Notes under the pieces: generated by a model
Told to the model about the DNA's origin: nothing
Database searches by the model: none
What the model saw: the letters and a program-made list of their open reading frames with translations, nothing else
Program-made: the position numbers and the translations under genes
Source of the DNA: JACMNW01 sp031402355
GTDB taxonomy: Bacteria; Pseudomonadota; Alphaproteobacteria; Rhodobacterales; Rhodobacteraceae
Assembly: GCA_031402355.1 (NCBI GenBank)
Contig: JANNSG010000136.1
Coordinates: forward strand, 9,117 to 73,116
Length of the DNA stretch: 64,000 nucleotides
Reading direction: 5' to 3'
Part shown: positions 18,226-25,805 of the stretch, one piece after another
Layout: the number at the start of each line of letters is the position of its first letter
How positions within the stretch are numbered: the first letter of the stretch is position 1

Positions 18226-18587
18226 GATAGTCCTCCTGTCGTTCAATACATCACATCTATTTCGGCAACACGACCTGCCATATCAAAATCTCTATGGCCC
18301 CGGCAAAATACCCTGTTTCATTCGGCGGAGCCTAAATAAACAACCAGCGACACTTCCTATTATCATGGCAGTCGCGTTTGACAATGCTGCAGCGCAAAGC
18401 CGTTTGTGACCGCAGTCCGGATCAGCATGGGGCAGCACGAAACCATGACCTGCGATCATCGGCCTAGGATAGCGGCGCAAAGCCGGGGTCTGCGATCAAA
18501 ACAGGTGACCAGGTCCAGCCAATGATCAATTCGGGCGGCAAGCCCGCGCAAATTCCAGTTCAATTTGGCGGCGAAGGCGAAAAGATT
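18226..18587. other. Intergenic region between the cyclase gene and the island edge
   Basis: No gene is supported. It contains the upstream region of the minus-strand cyclase gene and then the sequence immediately 3' of the split tRNA-Arg gene. Short open frames here lack ribosome binding sites. Confidence 0.5.
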
Positions 18588-18632
18588 TGGCGATCCCGGG
18601 ACGACTCGAACGCCCAACATCCTGATTAGAAG
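18588..18632 (-). pseudogene. 3' half of a split tRNA-Arg(TCT) gene (island left edge)
   Basis: Read on the minus strand, this is the 3' half of a tRNA: anticodon loop CTTCTAA, stem half TCAGG, variable loop, T-arm with GTTCGAGTC, acceptor half CGGGATC and encoded CCA. The bases on the 5' side do not pair with it. Joined to 25602-25633, the two pieces give a complete 77-base tRNA with paired acceptor (GGTCCCG/CGGGATC), anticodon stem (CCTGA/TCAGG) and T stem. The shared 8 bases ATTAGAAG (18625-18632 and 25594-25601) mark the junction. Confidence 0.85.
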
Positions 18633-18702
18633 GTCACAGCTCTACCTGCCCAACTGCTTGTAAACTACGCGGTTTGAGTGGCTTTTTTGTTCACTATGCA
18701 AT

Positions 18703-18779
18703 TGGCGACCCCTGCACGACTCGAACGTGCGACATTCCGCTTAGAAGGCGGATGCTCTATCCAGCTGAGCTAAGGGGCC
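18703..18779 (-). tRNA. tRNA-Arg(TCT)
   Basis: A complete 77-base cloverleaf on the minus strand with encoded CCA: acceptor GGCCCCT/AGGGGTC, D arm GCTC...GAGC, anticodon stem TCCGC/GCGGA enclosing CTTCTAA (anticodon TCT), and T arm GCACG TTCGAGT CGTGC. It decodes AGA/AGG. It lies just inside the island, about 70 bases from the left copy of the split tRNA gene with the same anticodon, and may replace its function. Confidence 0.95.
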
Positions 18780-18912
18780 ATGCGAAACGCGTTTAGCGTC
18801 TGGCGCTGGTCTGTGCAAGATGTCGCGACACTGAACCGCTCCGGGATTGCGGGAGACCAATTAATCCGTCTTACGGGGTCGTATCAAGCGTGTTCAGGTT
18901 TGCATGAGACGC

Positions 18913-19062
18913 CTACTCTGCGTCGGCGGGCAGGATGTTCCCGATGAGTTCCAGCAGGCGACAGTTGTTGAACCAGTCGACCCACTTCAGGGTTTCCCAC
19001 TCGACTTCAAGCATCGATTTCCATGGCCTGATCTGGTTGATAGCCTCGGTTTTGAACAGGCC
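18913..19062 (-). pseudogene. IS3-family transposase (OrfB) C-terminal fragment
   Basis: The minus strand encodes GLFKTEAINQIRPW, then LEVEWETLKWVDWFNN and CRLLELIGNILPADAE before a TAG. This matches the C-terminal end of IS3-group OrfB transposases, which usually read FKTEVIHRRGPWR...EWVDWFNNRRLLEPIGN. The catalytic DDE core and the terminal repeats are missing, so it is a dead remnant. Confidence 0.8.
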
Positions 19063-19083
19063 AATTTCGATTTCGAGGCGCAG

Positions 19084-19352
19084 TCGCTCAGCGAGCTGAA
19101 GAGTATGCAGAAGGGCATTGTCAGGGCGATCTACACATTCGAGGATCGGCAGAAGCCCGCGCCCGGGATCTGGGCTACACTCCGACCGAGCTCATCAGGG
19201 CAGAGGTGAAAACCACGCGTGCGCCTGCGCCTGAGAAATACCGGCATCATGAGAACCCGGCACCCACCTGGTCAGGCCGGAGACGGAAAGCGCAGCGGTT
19301 CGTCGATGCGCCAGCGGCGGGTAAGACCGCAGGGGAACTCGTAATCGGTTGA
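19084..19352 (+). pseudogene. Frameshifted H-NS/HvrA-like nucleoid protein gene
   Basis: One frame gives LSELKSMQKGIVRAIYTFED, like the N-terminal oligomerisation helix of HvrA/H-NS-like proteins. A second frame then gives ARARDLGYTPTELIRAEVK and KYRHHENPAPTWSGRRRK, the H-NS C-terminal DNA-binding motif, ending at TGA 19350-19352. The two parts are out of frame, so the gene is broken unless the shift is a sequencing error. H-NS-like proteins silence foreign DNA, and horizontally acquired islands often carry their own copy. Confidence 0.72.
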
Positions 19353-19395
19353 GCAGGTGCGGCGACGCACTCGGCCCATTCTTTACACTCGCCTA

Positions 19396-19416
19396 CCGCG
19401 CCACCTCGTGGCGCGG
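19396..19416 (+). terminator. Hairpin upstream of the island cassette
   Basis: A perfect 9-bp inverted repeat CCGCGCCAC/GTGGCGCGG with a 3-base loop. Only two T follow, so it may be a weak terminator for the broken H-NS-like gene or only a structural element. Confidence 0.35.
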
Positions 19417-19497
19417 TTCACGAAACCGGGCGCTCGAACGCGATGCAGCACAACTGCACCACCGTGCCAGTTCTCTCTTAAGATTGAAAACCGGCGT

Positions 19498-19512
19498 GTT
19501 CATCTGGTGTTC
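19498..19512 (+). promoter_or_regulatory. Candidate LexA (SOS) box upstream of the island cassette
   Basis: The sequence GTTC-ATCTGGT-GTTC fits exactly the alphaproteobacterial LexA consensus GTTC-N7-GTTC. It lies about 100 bases before the ATG of the P-loop gene, where an operator would be expected. An 8-base pattern like this occurs by chance about twice in a window of this size, so position is the main support. Confidence 0.4.
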
Positions 19513-19609
19513 ATCTGCAATTCAGGGTTGTTTCACGCGCTGGCCGCATCTCGCTTCAATGTTCTTTGCTATGCCTGACGGGACAACATTTCAGCAATGG
19601 AGCACCCAG

Positions 19610-20677
19610 ATGACCCAGATGATCAACTTCGACACCTTCTCAGCCCCCGACATAAAGTGGGCCTTTACCACTCGGCGTGTGCGGCACAGCGACATTCGTG
19701 GCATCCGGACCGATCTTCACAGCGCAATCCCCGGCGACCTGGCACTGTGCGAGATCGTTGAGATTGGGCAGCACAAAAACATCCAGCTGGTAGATCGCCG
19801 GGTGTCGTCCAGCTATCCCGGTGATCTGGTGGTGCTTGCTTTGGGCGACCGCTATGCGCCCGATCAGTTTCATGCAACTGCGATCCTGCAGACCGGGCAG
19901 ATGGCGCAGTTGATTGCCGGGGGCGGTCTGGTGGGCCGCGTCGATGCGGCGCATGCATTCATGAAGGACGCGACCGTAGTGCGCCCGATCGGGCTCTTGA
20001 CCGATGCGCAGGGCGGCGTGGTGAATGTCGAGGACTATGCGCTGCCCCGGCTGCGTGCCGATCACTCAGCGACGGTGATCGGGGTGTTCGGGGCCTCGAT
20101 GAACTCGGGCAAGACCACGGCGGCGTCTAGCCTGGCGCATGGGTTGAAGCGTTCCGGTTTTGCCACCGCTGGCGTCAAGGCGACCGGGACCGGCGCGTTC
20201 GGTGATTACAACTCGTTCGCCGATGCGGGCGTGCCCGTACTGGACTTCACCGACGTGGGTATGGCCACCACCTATCGCATGCCAATGAACCGCATCGAGG
20301 CAGGGTTCGAAACACTGATCGCCACTGCAGCCGCAGGCGGAGCGGAGGTTATCGTGGTTGAAATCGCCGATGGCGTGTTCCAACAGGAAACCCGCGCGAT
20401 CCTGCAAGCCGGAGCGATCCGCGACCGGATGGACGGCATCCTTTTCGCCGCCCCTGACGCGCTGTCGGCGCTTGGCGGGGTACATGTGCTGGAAAAGCTG
20501 GGCCTTAGCCCGTTCGCGATCTCGGGTATGGTCAGTTGTTCGCCATTGGCCCGCGCCGAGGCCGAAGAGGTGACCGGCCTTCCTGTGTTGTCGCGCGAAG
20601 AGTTGTGGGACAGCGCCGTCATACACGCCCATGTGGCCCCGATGATGCGCCATCTGCGCAACAAATCGGCAGCATGA
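19610..20677 (+). CDS. SIMIBI-like P-loop NTPase of unknown function
   Basis: A 355-residue protein with a beta-rich N-terminal domain (about 1-150, including VDRRVSSSYPGDLVVLALGDRY) and a P-loop domain starting with GVFGASMNSGKTT at about 157-169. KATGTGAFGDYNSFADAG and VVEIADGVFQQET follow. The layout resembles MobB/dethiobiotin-synthetase/DUF1611-like P-loop proteins, but I cannot assign a substrate. The ATG at 19610 has GGAG 7 bases upstream; in-frame codons before it are not supported. Its stop overlaps the start of the ABC gene (ATGA), so the two proteins are probably made together and may interact. Confidence 0.75.
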   Translation: MTQMINFDTFSAPDIKWAFTTRRVRHSDIRGIRTDLHSAIPGDLALCEIVEIGQHKNIQLVDRRVSSSYPGDLVVLALGDRYAPDQFHATAILQTGQMAQLIAGGGLVGRVDAAHAFMKDATVVRPIGLLTDAQGGVVNVEDYALPRLRADHSATVIGVFGASMNSGKTTAASSLAHGLKRSGFATAGVKATGTGAFGDYNSFADAGVPVLDFTDVGMATTYRMPMNRIEAGFETLIATAAAGGAEVIVVEIADGVFQQETRAILQAGAIRDRMDGILFAAPDALSALGGVHVLEKLGLSPFAISGMVSCSPLARAEAEEVTGLPVLSREELWDSAVIHAHVAPMMRHLRNKSAA

Positions 20678-22296
20678 GCGATGTGGTGAAACAGGCCAGG
20701 CTGCCGAAACTATTGGAAAGGGGCCGCATCCGAGATGCGGTCCTGATCCCGGCTTTGGGCGTAGCGCAGGCGCTTGCCCTTGGGGCTGCTGCCTTTGCCA
20801 CACGTGACGCCTTTACGGCGTTGCACGGCAACGGCAGCCCGTCGGCGGGCACACTGGCCACCCTGATCGGGGCAGGTCTGGTCGCCGCCGGGATCGAGGT
20901 GCTGTCGCGCCAGCGGTCCGAGGCGTTGGGCCAAAGCTATGCCCTGTCGCTGCGCCATGTGCTGTATGACCATCTGGCCGGCATGGACCGGCGCGAGTTG
21001 GCAGCGCGGCGTGTGGGGGCGCTCTCGCTGCGGTTCGTAGGCGATCTGTCGGCGGCGCGAGGCTGGTTTGGGCGGGGGGTGTCGCGACTGTTGTCGGCGG
21101 CGGTGGTGTTGCCGGGCGCCGCGGTGGTGTTGGTCTTGCTCAACCCCTTGCTGGCGGCTGTGGCGACGATACCGATCGGGCTGTCGCTGCTGGCAATGCT
21201 GGCGCTGGCCATCGGGCTGCAGACCCAGCACCGTGCGTTGCGCGGTCAACGCGCCAATATTTCAATCGCGATGATGGAGCGGATCGCAATTGCACCAGAC
21301 CTTGACCTTCTGGACCGAACCGACCGCGAACTGTCGGCGCTGGACGAAGACGGGGCGGTGATGCGCCGCAATGCCGTGGCCCGGATCACCCGGGTCGGTG
21401 TCCTGCGGATGCTGCCGCAGGCAGGGGCGGCGCTGGCCGGAGCATCGATGCTGTGGGTATCGGCGCGCGCGGGCGTGGTTCCCGGCGAAACGGCAGCAGG
21501 GCTGGCGGTGCTGGGCATCCTGATGATCCCGCTGCGCGAATTCGCCGATGTCTGGGATCAGTTCTGCGCCTGGCGCGTGGCGCGCGAAAAGGCGCTGGCG
21601 CTGCTGGCCTACCCCAGCACCCGCCGCCGCGTGGTGCCGCGCGGCCATCCGGTCTGTGTGCAAATTGTCGGCCTGCCATTGGGTTCTCGAGTGATCAATT
21701 CCAGTATCCCAGCGGGCGCACTGGCCCTGATCACCGGGCCGCAAGGCAGCGGCAAGTCGCAGCTTGGCCAACTGATCGCCGGGCTCGACCGGGGGCCCGC
21801 CGGGGCGCTGCTGTATGACGGGCAAGCCGCCCCCCTGCCGCGCATCGCGCATGTGGGTGACCGCCCCATCGTGATCCAAGGCAGCCTGCGCCGCACGCTG
21901 ACCCTGGGCATCGAGCCGCGGCCCAAACGCCGCGAGATCGAAAAGACCGCACGGATCTTTGGCCTTGCCCCGCTGATGTCCCGTCTCGACGGCCTGCTGG
22001 GCCGGGTGGGCGAAGCTGCCCGCACCGCATCTGACAGCGAGGCGTTACGGCTGGATCTGGCCCGCGCCGCCCTGTCGCGGCCCGATCTGCTGGTGATCGA
22101 CACGGCCCGCCTTTGGTCGGACCCTGACCGGATAGCGTTGCTGCGCCATCTGCGGCGGCTGACCGACTGCACGATGCTGCTGATCGGCCCGCGCATTCCC
22201 GAGATTGTCTGCCCCGAACTTGCCTGCGACGTGATCCTTGATCTGGCCGATGTCCCGATGACCCCTGCGCCAGATGCAAACGTGTTTCCCCAATGA
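20674..22296 (+). CDS. ABC-type membrane protein with a degenerate ATPase domain
   Basis: A 540-residue TMD-NBD fusion of the ABC exporter layout. About residues 20-300 are membrane helices. Walker A is intact (GPQGSGKS, about 354-361), but the other motifs are lost: the Q-loop VPQD position reads VGDR, the LSGGQ position reads TASDSEA before RLDLARAAL, Walker B ends in VIDT instead of DE, and the H-loop His is replaced (LIGPRIPE). It may bind but hardly hydrolyse ATP, or work with the P-loop protein encoded just upstream. The start ATG lies in the overlap ATGA. Function unknown. Confidence 0.78.
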   Translation: MSDVVKQARLPKLLERGRIRDAVLIPALGVAQALALGAAAFATRDAFTALHGNGSPSAGTLATLIGAGLVAAGIEVLSRQRSEALGQSYALSLRHVLYDHLAGMDRRELAARRVGALSLRFVGDLSAARGWFGRGVSRLLSAAVVLPGAAVVLVLLNPLLAAVATIPIGLSLLAMLALAIGLQTQHRALRGQRANISIAMMERIAIAPDLDLLDRTDRELSALDEDGAVMRRNAVARITRVGVLRMLPQAGAALAGASMLWVSARAGVVPGETAAGLAVLGILMIPLREFADVWDQFCAWRVAREKALALLAYPSTRRRVVPRGHPVCVQIVGLPLGSRVINSSIPAGALALITGPQGSGKSQLGQLIAGLDRGPAGALLYDGQAAPLPRIAHVGDRPIVIQGSLRRTLTLGIEPRPKRREIEKTARIFGLAPLMSRLDGLLGRVGEAARTASDSEALRLDLARAALSRPDLLVIDTARLWSDPDRIALLRHLRRLTDCTMLLIGPRIPEIVCPELACDVILDLADVPMTPAPDANVFPQ

Positions 22297-22320
22297 CTTA
22301 TCTGGCGTAATGTGATCGCC

Positions 22321-23910
22321 ATGCGGATAACGGTGCTGACCTCGATCTTCTTTGCCATGCTGGTCGTCGCCACTTTGGGTTGTGGCGCGCTGACGCTGTG
22401 GCACAGCATGCAAAGCCGGATCTGGGACCAACGGATTGCGCTGGCGCAAGCGTCCTACGCCGAACACCTGGCGCTGCAATCCAACATCTATCAACTGTTC
22501 AAGCAGCACGGCGACGCACTGCTTTTGGGTGACCGCCGCGGCGGCGCAAGGGAGGCCGCCCTGCACCCCCGGATCACCGCCAACCTTGCCGAGATTCGCC
22601 GGATCATCGGGCAGGAAATCGATCTGATGGGCGAAGAGGAAATCGAGGAGTTGGACCTGTTGTCGCGGATCGAGACCAATGTGCAGACCCTGACACGCAC
22701 ATTCGACGATCTGAACGACATCCGGGATCCGACCGACGAAGGCCGTAGGCGCGAAATCCTGATCCATATCCTCGACGGCGAGATCGACGACAAGTTGGCC
22801 CTGCGCATTACAGAGGCGCTGGAGGGCGAACGTGCCGAAGTCGCCCAGACGCTGGCCGAGGCCGAGGCGTTTCGCAGCCGTATCCGCACAGGCGTGTTCA
22901 CGATCATGGGCGGGGCGGTGTTGATGGCGGGCCTCGGCGGATGGGCGTATCGCCGTTTGGTCGTTTTGCCGACGCTGCAGCTTGTGACAAAGGTAGAAGC
23001 CTTCCGCGCCGGCAAAAGCCGCGTCGCCCCGCAAGTCTCGGGGGCCTTGGAGTTGCAGCAGCTTGATCGAGCGCTCGAGGCGATGATCGAAATTCTGGAT
23101 CAGCGCGACATCAGCACAAAGGAACAGAACGCCCGGCTGGAAAACGCGGTTCTGTCGCGCACCCGCGAATTGGAGCGTGTGCTGACCCAGATCGAGCAGT
23201 CCGAGACGGCGCGCCGCCAGATGATGGCAGATGTCAGCCACGAACTTCGCACCCCCTTGACCATCATCCAGGGCGAAGCAGACGTGTCGCTGCGTGGGGC
23301 GGAAAAGTCCGCTGCGGTTTATACAGAGTCGCTGTCGAGGATCCGCGAAACCGCCAAGCACGCAAACCATGTGGTCGATGACCTGCTGCTGATCGCCCGG
23401 CAGGAATCCGGCAAGCTGCGGCTCGATCTGCGCGACGTCGATCTGTGTGGCATATTGCGCGAAACGGCAGCGCTGCTGCCGCGTGAGGTTACGCTGGAAC
23501 TGCCGATCTCCAAAGCCATCGCCAAGGCCGATCCGATGCGGATTCGACAATGTCTGCTGGCCTTGTTCCAGAACGCCACACGTTACGGCGGGGGCAAGAT
23601 CTGGGCGCGGATCGAACCCGCCGCCAACGGCTATGCGCTGATTGTCGAGGACAATGGTGCAGGCATGGGCGACGCGGAAAAGACCCAGGCCTTTGATCGT
23701 TTCTTTCGCGGCTCGAACGCAGCGCAGCCCGAGGTTGAAGGCACCGGACTGGGGCTCCCCATCGTGCGCGCCATCGCCTGCGCGCATGGCGGGTCGGTGT
23801 CGCTGGAAGACCGCGAAGGTGGCGGTCTGCGCGTCGTCATGGTCCTTGCCACAGAAAGACCGATTGGTCTGGTGTGGGACAGCACACGGCAGGGCGCAGC
23901 CAGTCAGTGA
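22321..23910 (+). CDS. Sensor histidine kinase
   Basis: A 529-residue membrane kinase. An N-terminal transmembrane helix (about 3-28), a helical periplasmic sensor region (about 30-190) and a second helix (about 192-215) lead into a HAMP segment. A HisKA domain follows with MADVSHELRTPLTII (His307 as phospho-acceptor). The HATPase domain shows LFQNATRYGG (N box), VEDNGAGMGD (G1) and GTGLGLPIVRAI (G2). The ATG is 24 bases after the ABC gene, so it is probably co-transcribed. The partner is the response regulator 228 bases downstream. The signal sensed is unknown. Confidence 0.9.
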   Translation: MRITVLTSIFFAMLVVATLGCGALTLWHSMQSRIWDQRIALAQASYAEHLALQSNIYQLFKQHGDALLLGDRRGGAREAALHPRITANLAEIRRIIGQEIDLMGEEEIEELDLLSRIETNVQTLTRTFDDLNDIRDPTDEGRRREILIHILDGEIDDKLALRITEALEGERAEVAQTLAEAEAFRSRIRTGVFTIMGGAVLMAGLGGWAYRRLVVLPTLQLVTKVEAFRAGKSRVAPQVSGALELQQLDRALEAMIEILDQRDISTKEQNARLENAVLSRTRELERVLTQIEQSETARRQMMADVSHELRTPLTIIQGEADVSLRGAEKSAAVYTESLSRIRETAKHANHVVDDLLLIARQESGKLRLDLRDVDLCGILRETAALLPREVTLELPISKAIAKADPMRIRQCLLALFQNATRYGGGKIWARIEPAANGYALIVEDNGAGMGDAEKTQAFDRFFRGSNAAQPEVEGTGLGLPIVRAIACAHGGSVSLEDREGGGLRVVMVLATERPIGLVWDSTRQGAASQ

Positions 23911-24138
23911 CCAAGAGTTTAGGCAGCTAAACTTCAGGTGTATCGGCCGCCACTAAACCCCTGATCAATCGCCTTCGACTATGCACCATGCTTTGAAGGG
24001 TCCGAACACAGCCCAAAGGATGTCTCGGATGACCATGGTGCTGCACGATGCCCGGGGCATTGTGTGGAAGTTTTCATGGCCGACGAAATAATCTCGCGTG
24101 CTGCGTTTTCGGGATGCAATTGCAGCAGGACACATAGA

Positions 24139-24810
24139 ATGAATATCCTTTTGGTTGAAGATGAAGTGCGTGTCGCCGATTTCATCCGTCGGGGCCTTGC
24201 GGCCGAAGGCTGGGGCGTTACACATGTAAGCGACGGCGAGACGGCGCTTGACCTGTTGGCAGACGCCCCGTTCGATGCGATCATCCTTGATCTGATGCTA
24301 CCGGGGATAAGCGGGCAGGATGTGTGCCGCAAGCTACGGGCCCGCGCCAACGTGACGCCCCTGTTGATGCTTAGCGCGCTGGACAGCACGGACGAGCGGA
24401 TTGCAGGCCTGAAACTCGGGGCTGACGACTATCTGCCCAAACCCTTCGACTTCGAAGAGCTGGTAGCCCGGCTGGAGGCTTTGCACCGCAGGACACAGCG
24501 CTATGCCTCGGCGCAGGATGCCGATCTGCTGGACTGCAACGGCGTCTCCTTTGACAGGCGGTCGCTGACGGTCCTGATCGACGGCGGGTCGATTGATCTG
24601 TCGGGCAAAGAGCGCGAGATCCTGCTGTTGCTGATGTCGAACACAGGCCGCGTCTTTTCTCGAGAGCGTATTCTGAACGCGGTCTGGGGCGTGACAGCTG
24701 ACCCTTTGACCAATGTTGTCGATGTTTATATTGGTCGCCTTCGGCGCAAACTGCGCCAGCACGGCAGCAGGATCGTGACCCTGCGCAATGTGGGTTACCG
24801 GTTTGACTGA
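24139..24810 (+). CDS. OmpR/PhoB-family response regulator
   Basis: A 223-residue regulator with a receiver domain (acidic pair VEDE, phospho-acceptor Asp51 in IILDLMLPG, Lys in DDYLPKPF) and a winged-helix DNA-binding domain (GREREILLLL-like SGKEREILLLLMSN, then VDVYIGRLRRKL and LRNVGYRFD). AGGA 8 bases upstream supports the ATG at 24139; an earlier in-frame ATG at 24064 would add 25 residues of unlike sequence. It is the likely partner of the upstream kinase and may control the island cassette. Confidence 0.9.
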   Translation: MNILLVEDEVRVADFIRRGLAAEGWGVTHVSDGETALDLLADAPFDAIILDLMLPGISGQDVCRKLRARANVTPLLMLSALDSTDERIAGLKLGADDYLPKPFDFEELVARLEALHRRTQRYASAQDADLLDCNGVSFDRRSLTVLIDGGSIDLSGKEREILLLLMSNTGRVFSRERILNAVWGVTADPLTNVVDVYIGRLRRKLRQHGSRIVTLRNVGYRFD

Positions 24811-25452
24811 ACCTGCGACAGCAAAGCCTGAAAGCAAAGTGACCAAGACACTCACTTCTTCCAGCTGTCTGAACAGCGGGCTCAGTTTGATATTCCCCGC
24901 CAAGACTACGAATTCGAATCCGCGAGGCGCCGCGCCAATCGTGTCAATCGTGTCAATCGCCAGCCGGACAAGCTCAACGCTGCGATGCTTACCTTGTCGT
25001 ATCTTGCAAAGTGCTAACTCTGATTACTTCTATCCTTCGGCGCTCAATCCAGACGCAGCATCGCGGCATAACCAGACGCCGTATCCGCCTACACTTTGCG
25101 TTGGCGCGGGTCGGGCGCTTGCGTGACATGTTGCTCAGGTGCAAGCCGCAAGGTGATCTCAGGCCTGTTGCGCGGGCCTGCGTCATTGATCAGAACGCCC
25201 TTTTCTTGGATGCCGTCTGATCGCACCGCAGCTTCCTGCGCAGCTTCGATCTCGGTCATTTGCGGCCGTGTCCCCAGCGTCTCTGCGAAGTTCTGGCTCT
25301 TCCAAGACTTCCGAAACCGCTACGTCTTCGACCGTGCGCCAACCTCAAGGTTGAGGTTGGGATAGCGGAGGTCACGTTACCGCGTTGCTTGTCCGCCAGT
25401 GAGTCCCCCTTCGTCGAGCGCACCCTTCGTGAACTTCATTTCTGGAGTTGCC
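24811..25452. other. Island right part: unrecognised gene remnants
   Basis: No intact gene is supported. Plus-strand frame up to 25017 gives FDIPRQDYEFESARRRANRV and ends in TLSYLAKC with an imperfect 9-base tandem repeat (AATCGTGTC). Minus strand 25089-25320 is open and reads through TRPQMTEIEAAQEAAVRSDG and KGVLINDAGPRNRPEITLRL before TAG, without a start codon. Neither piece is recognised. They look like debris of earlier insertions. Confidence 0.45.
25339..25360. promoter_or_regulatory. Orphan palindrome resembling a MerR-type operator
   Basis: CCAACCTCAA-GG-TTGAGGTTGG is a perfect 22-base inverted repeat. Its CCTCAA...TTGAGG core resembles operators of the MerR/SoxR family. No such regulator gene remains nearby, so it may be a leftover of a lost promoter. 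Confidence 0.3.
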
Positions 25453-25554
25453 ATGCAAGCCTTCATGAAATGGCTCTGGACTTACAACAGCGACCGCCCG
25501 AACATGCGCATAGGCGGCATCACGCCCGCACAGAAACTGAAATCGGCAGCATAA
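25453..25554 (+). pseudogene. IS3-family transposase C-terminal fragment
   Basis: The frame ends MKWLWTYNSDRPNMRIGGIT then PAQKLKSAA and TAA, matching the C-terminus of IS3-family transposases (typically WLWTYNHERPNMALGGITP). Upstream sequence does not continue the family. It is a dead remnant near the right edge of the island. Confidence 0.75.
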
Positions 25555-25593
25555 ATTCTACGAATGCACCCCGTTAAGAATGAGGCGACTATC

Positions 25594-25633
25594 ATTAGAA
25601 GTCAGGTGCTCTATCCAGTTGAGCTACGGGACC
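25594..25633 (-). pseudogene. 5' half of the split tRNA-Arg(TCT) gene (island right edge)
   Basis: On the minus strand this reads acceptor half GGTCCCG, D arm GCTCAACTGGATAGAGC, and anticodon arm CCTGA CTTCTAA, then diverges from any tRNA. It completes exactly the 3' half found at 18588-18632. Bases 25594-25601 repeat ATTAGAAG. Confidence 0.85.
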
Positions 25634-25805
25634 GTGATTCCTGTGATAGCGGCTCGGGAAACGGTTCGCAACATGCCGCTACTTTCCTAACCAATTGTCA
25701 TTGCGACTTTATTCCAGCGCTGGGCCGGTACTTTGAACGGGACTGCCCCTTTCTGGCGGGCCATTGAACTGCAATGCCGCTTTTCGTGATCTACCAGGCG
25801 ACAGA

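Larger units (their letters stand above)
18625..25601. mobile_element. Genomic island inserted in a tRNA-Arg(TCT) anticodon loop
   Basis: The two halves of one tRNA-Arg gene lie about 7 kb apart in the same orientation, and an 8-base direct repeat ATTAGAAG marks both edges. Tyrosine recombinases often use tRNA anticodon loops as attachment sites. The interior carries an intact tRNA-Arg(TCT), an IS3 fragment and an H-NS-like pseudogene at the left, a four-gene cassette in the middle, and transposase and unrecognised fragments at the right. No integrase gene remains, so the island is probably fixed. Edges are certain from the tRNA pairing; the mechanism is inferred. Confidence 0.8.

Noticed and set aside
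18633..18665. Second tRNA D-arm-like stretch beside the left island junction
   Set aside because: GTTGGGCAGGTAGAGC resembles a D arm, but neither the acceptor nor the anticodon stem pairs; it is better seen as element-derived attachment-site sequence than as a tRNA gene.
22045..23787. Long minus-strand open frame opposite the histidine kinase gene
   Set aside because: Antisense shadow of a clear kinase with all catalytic boxes.
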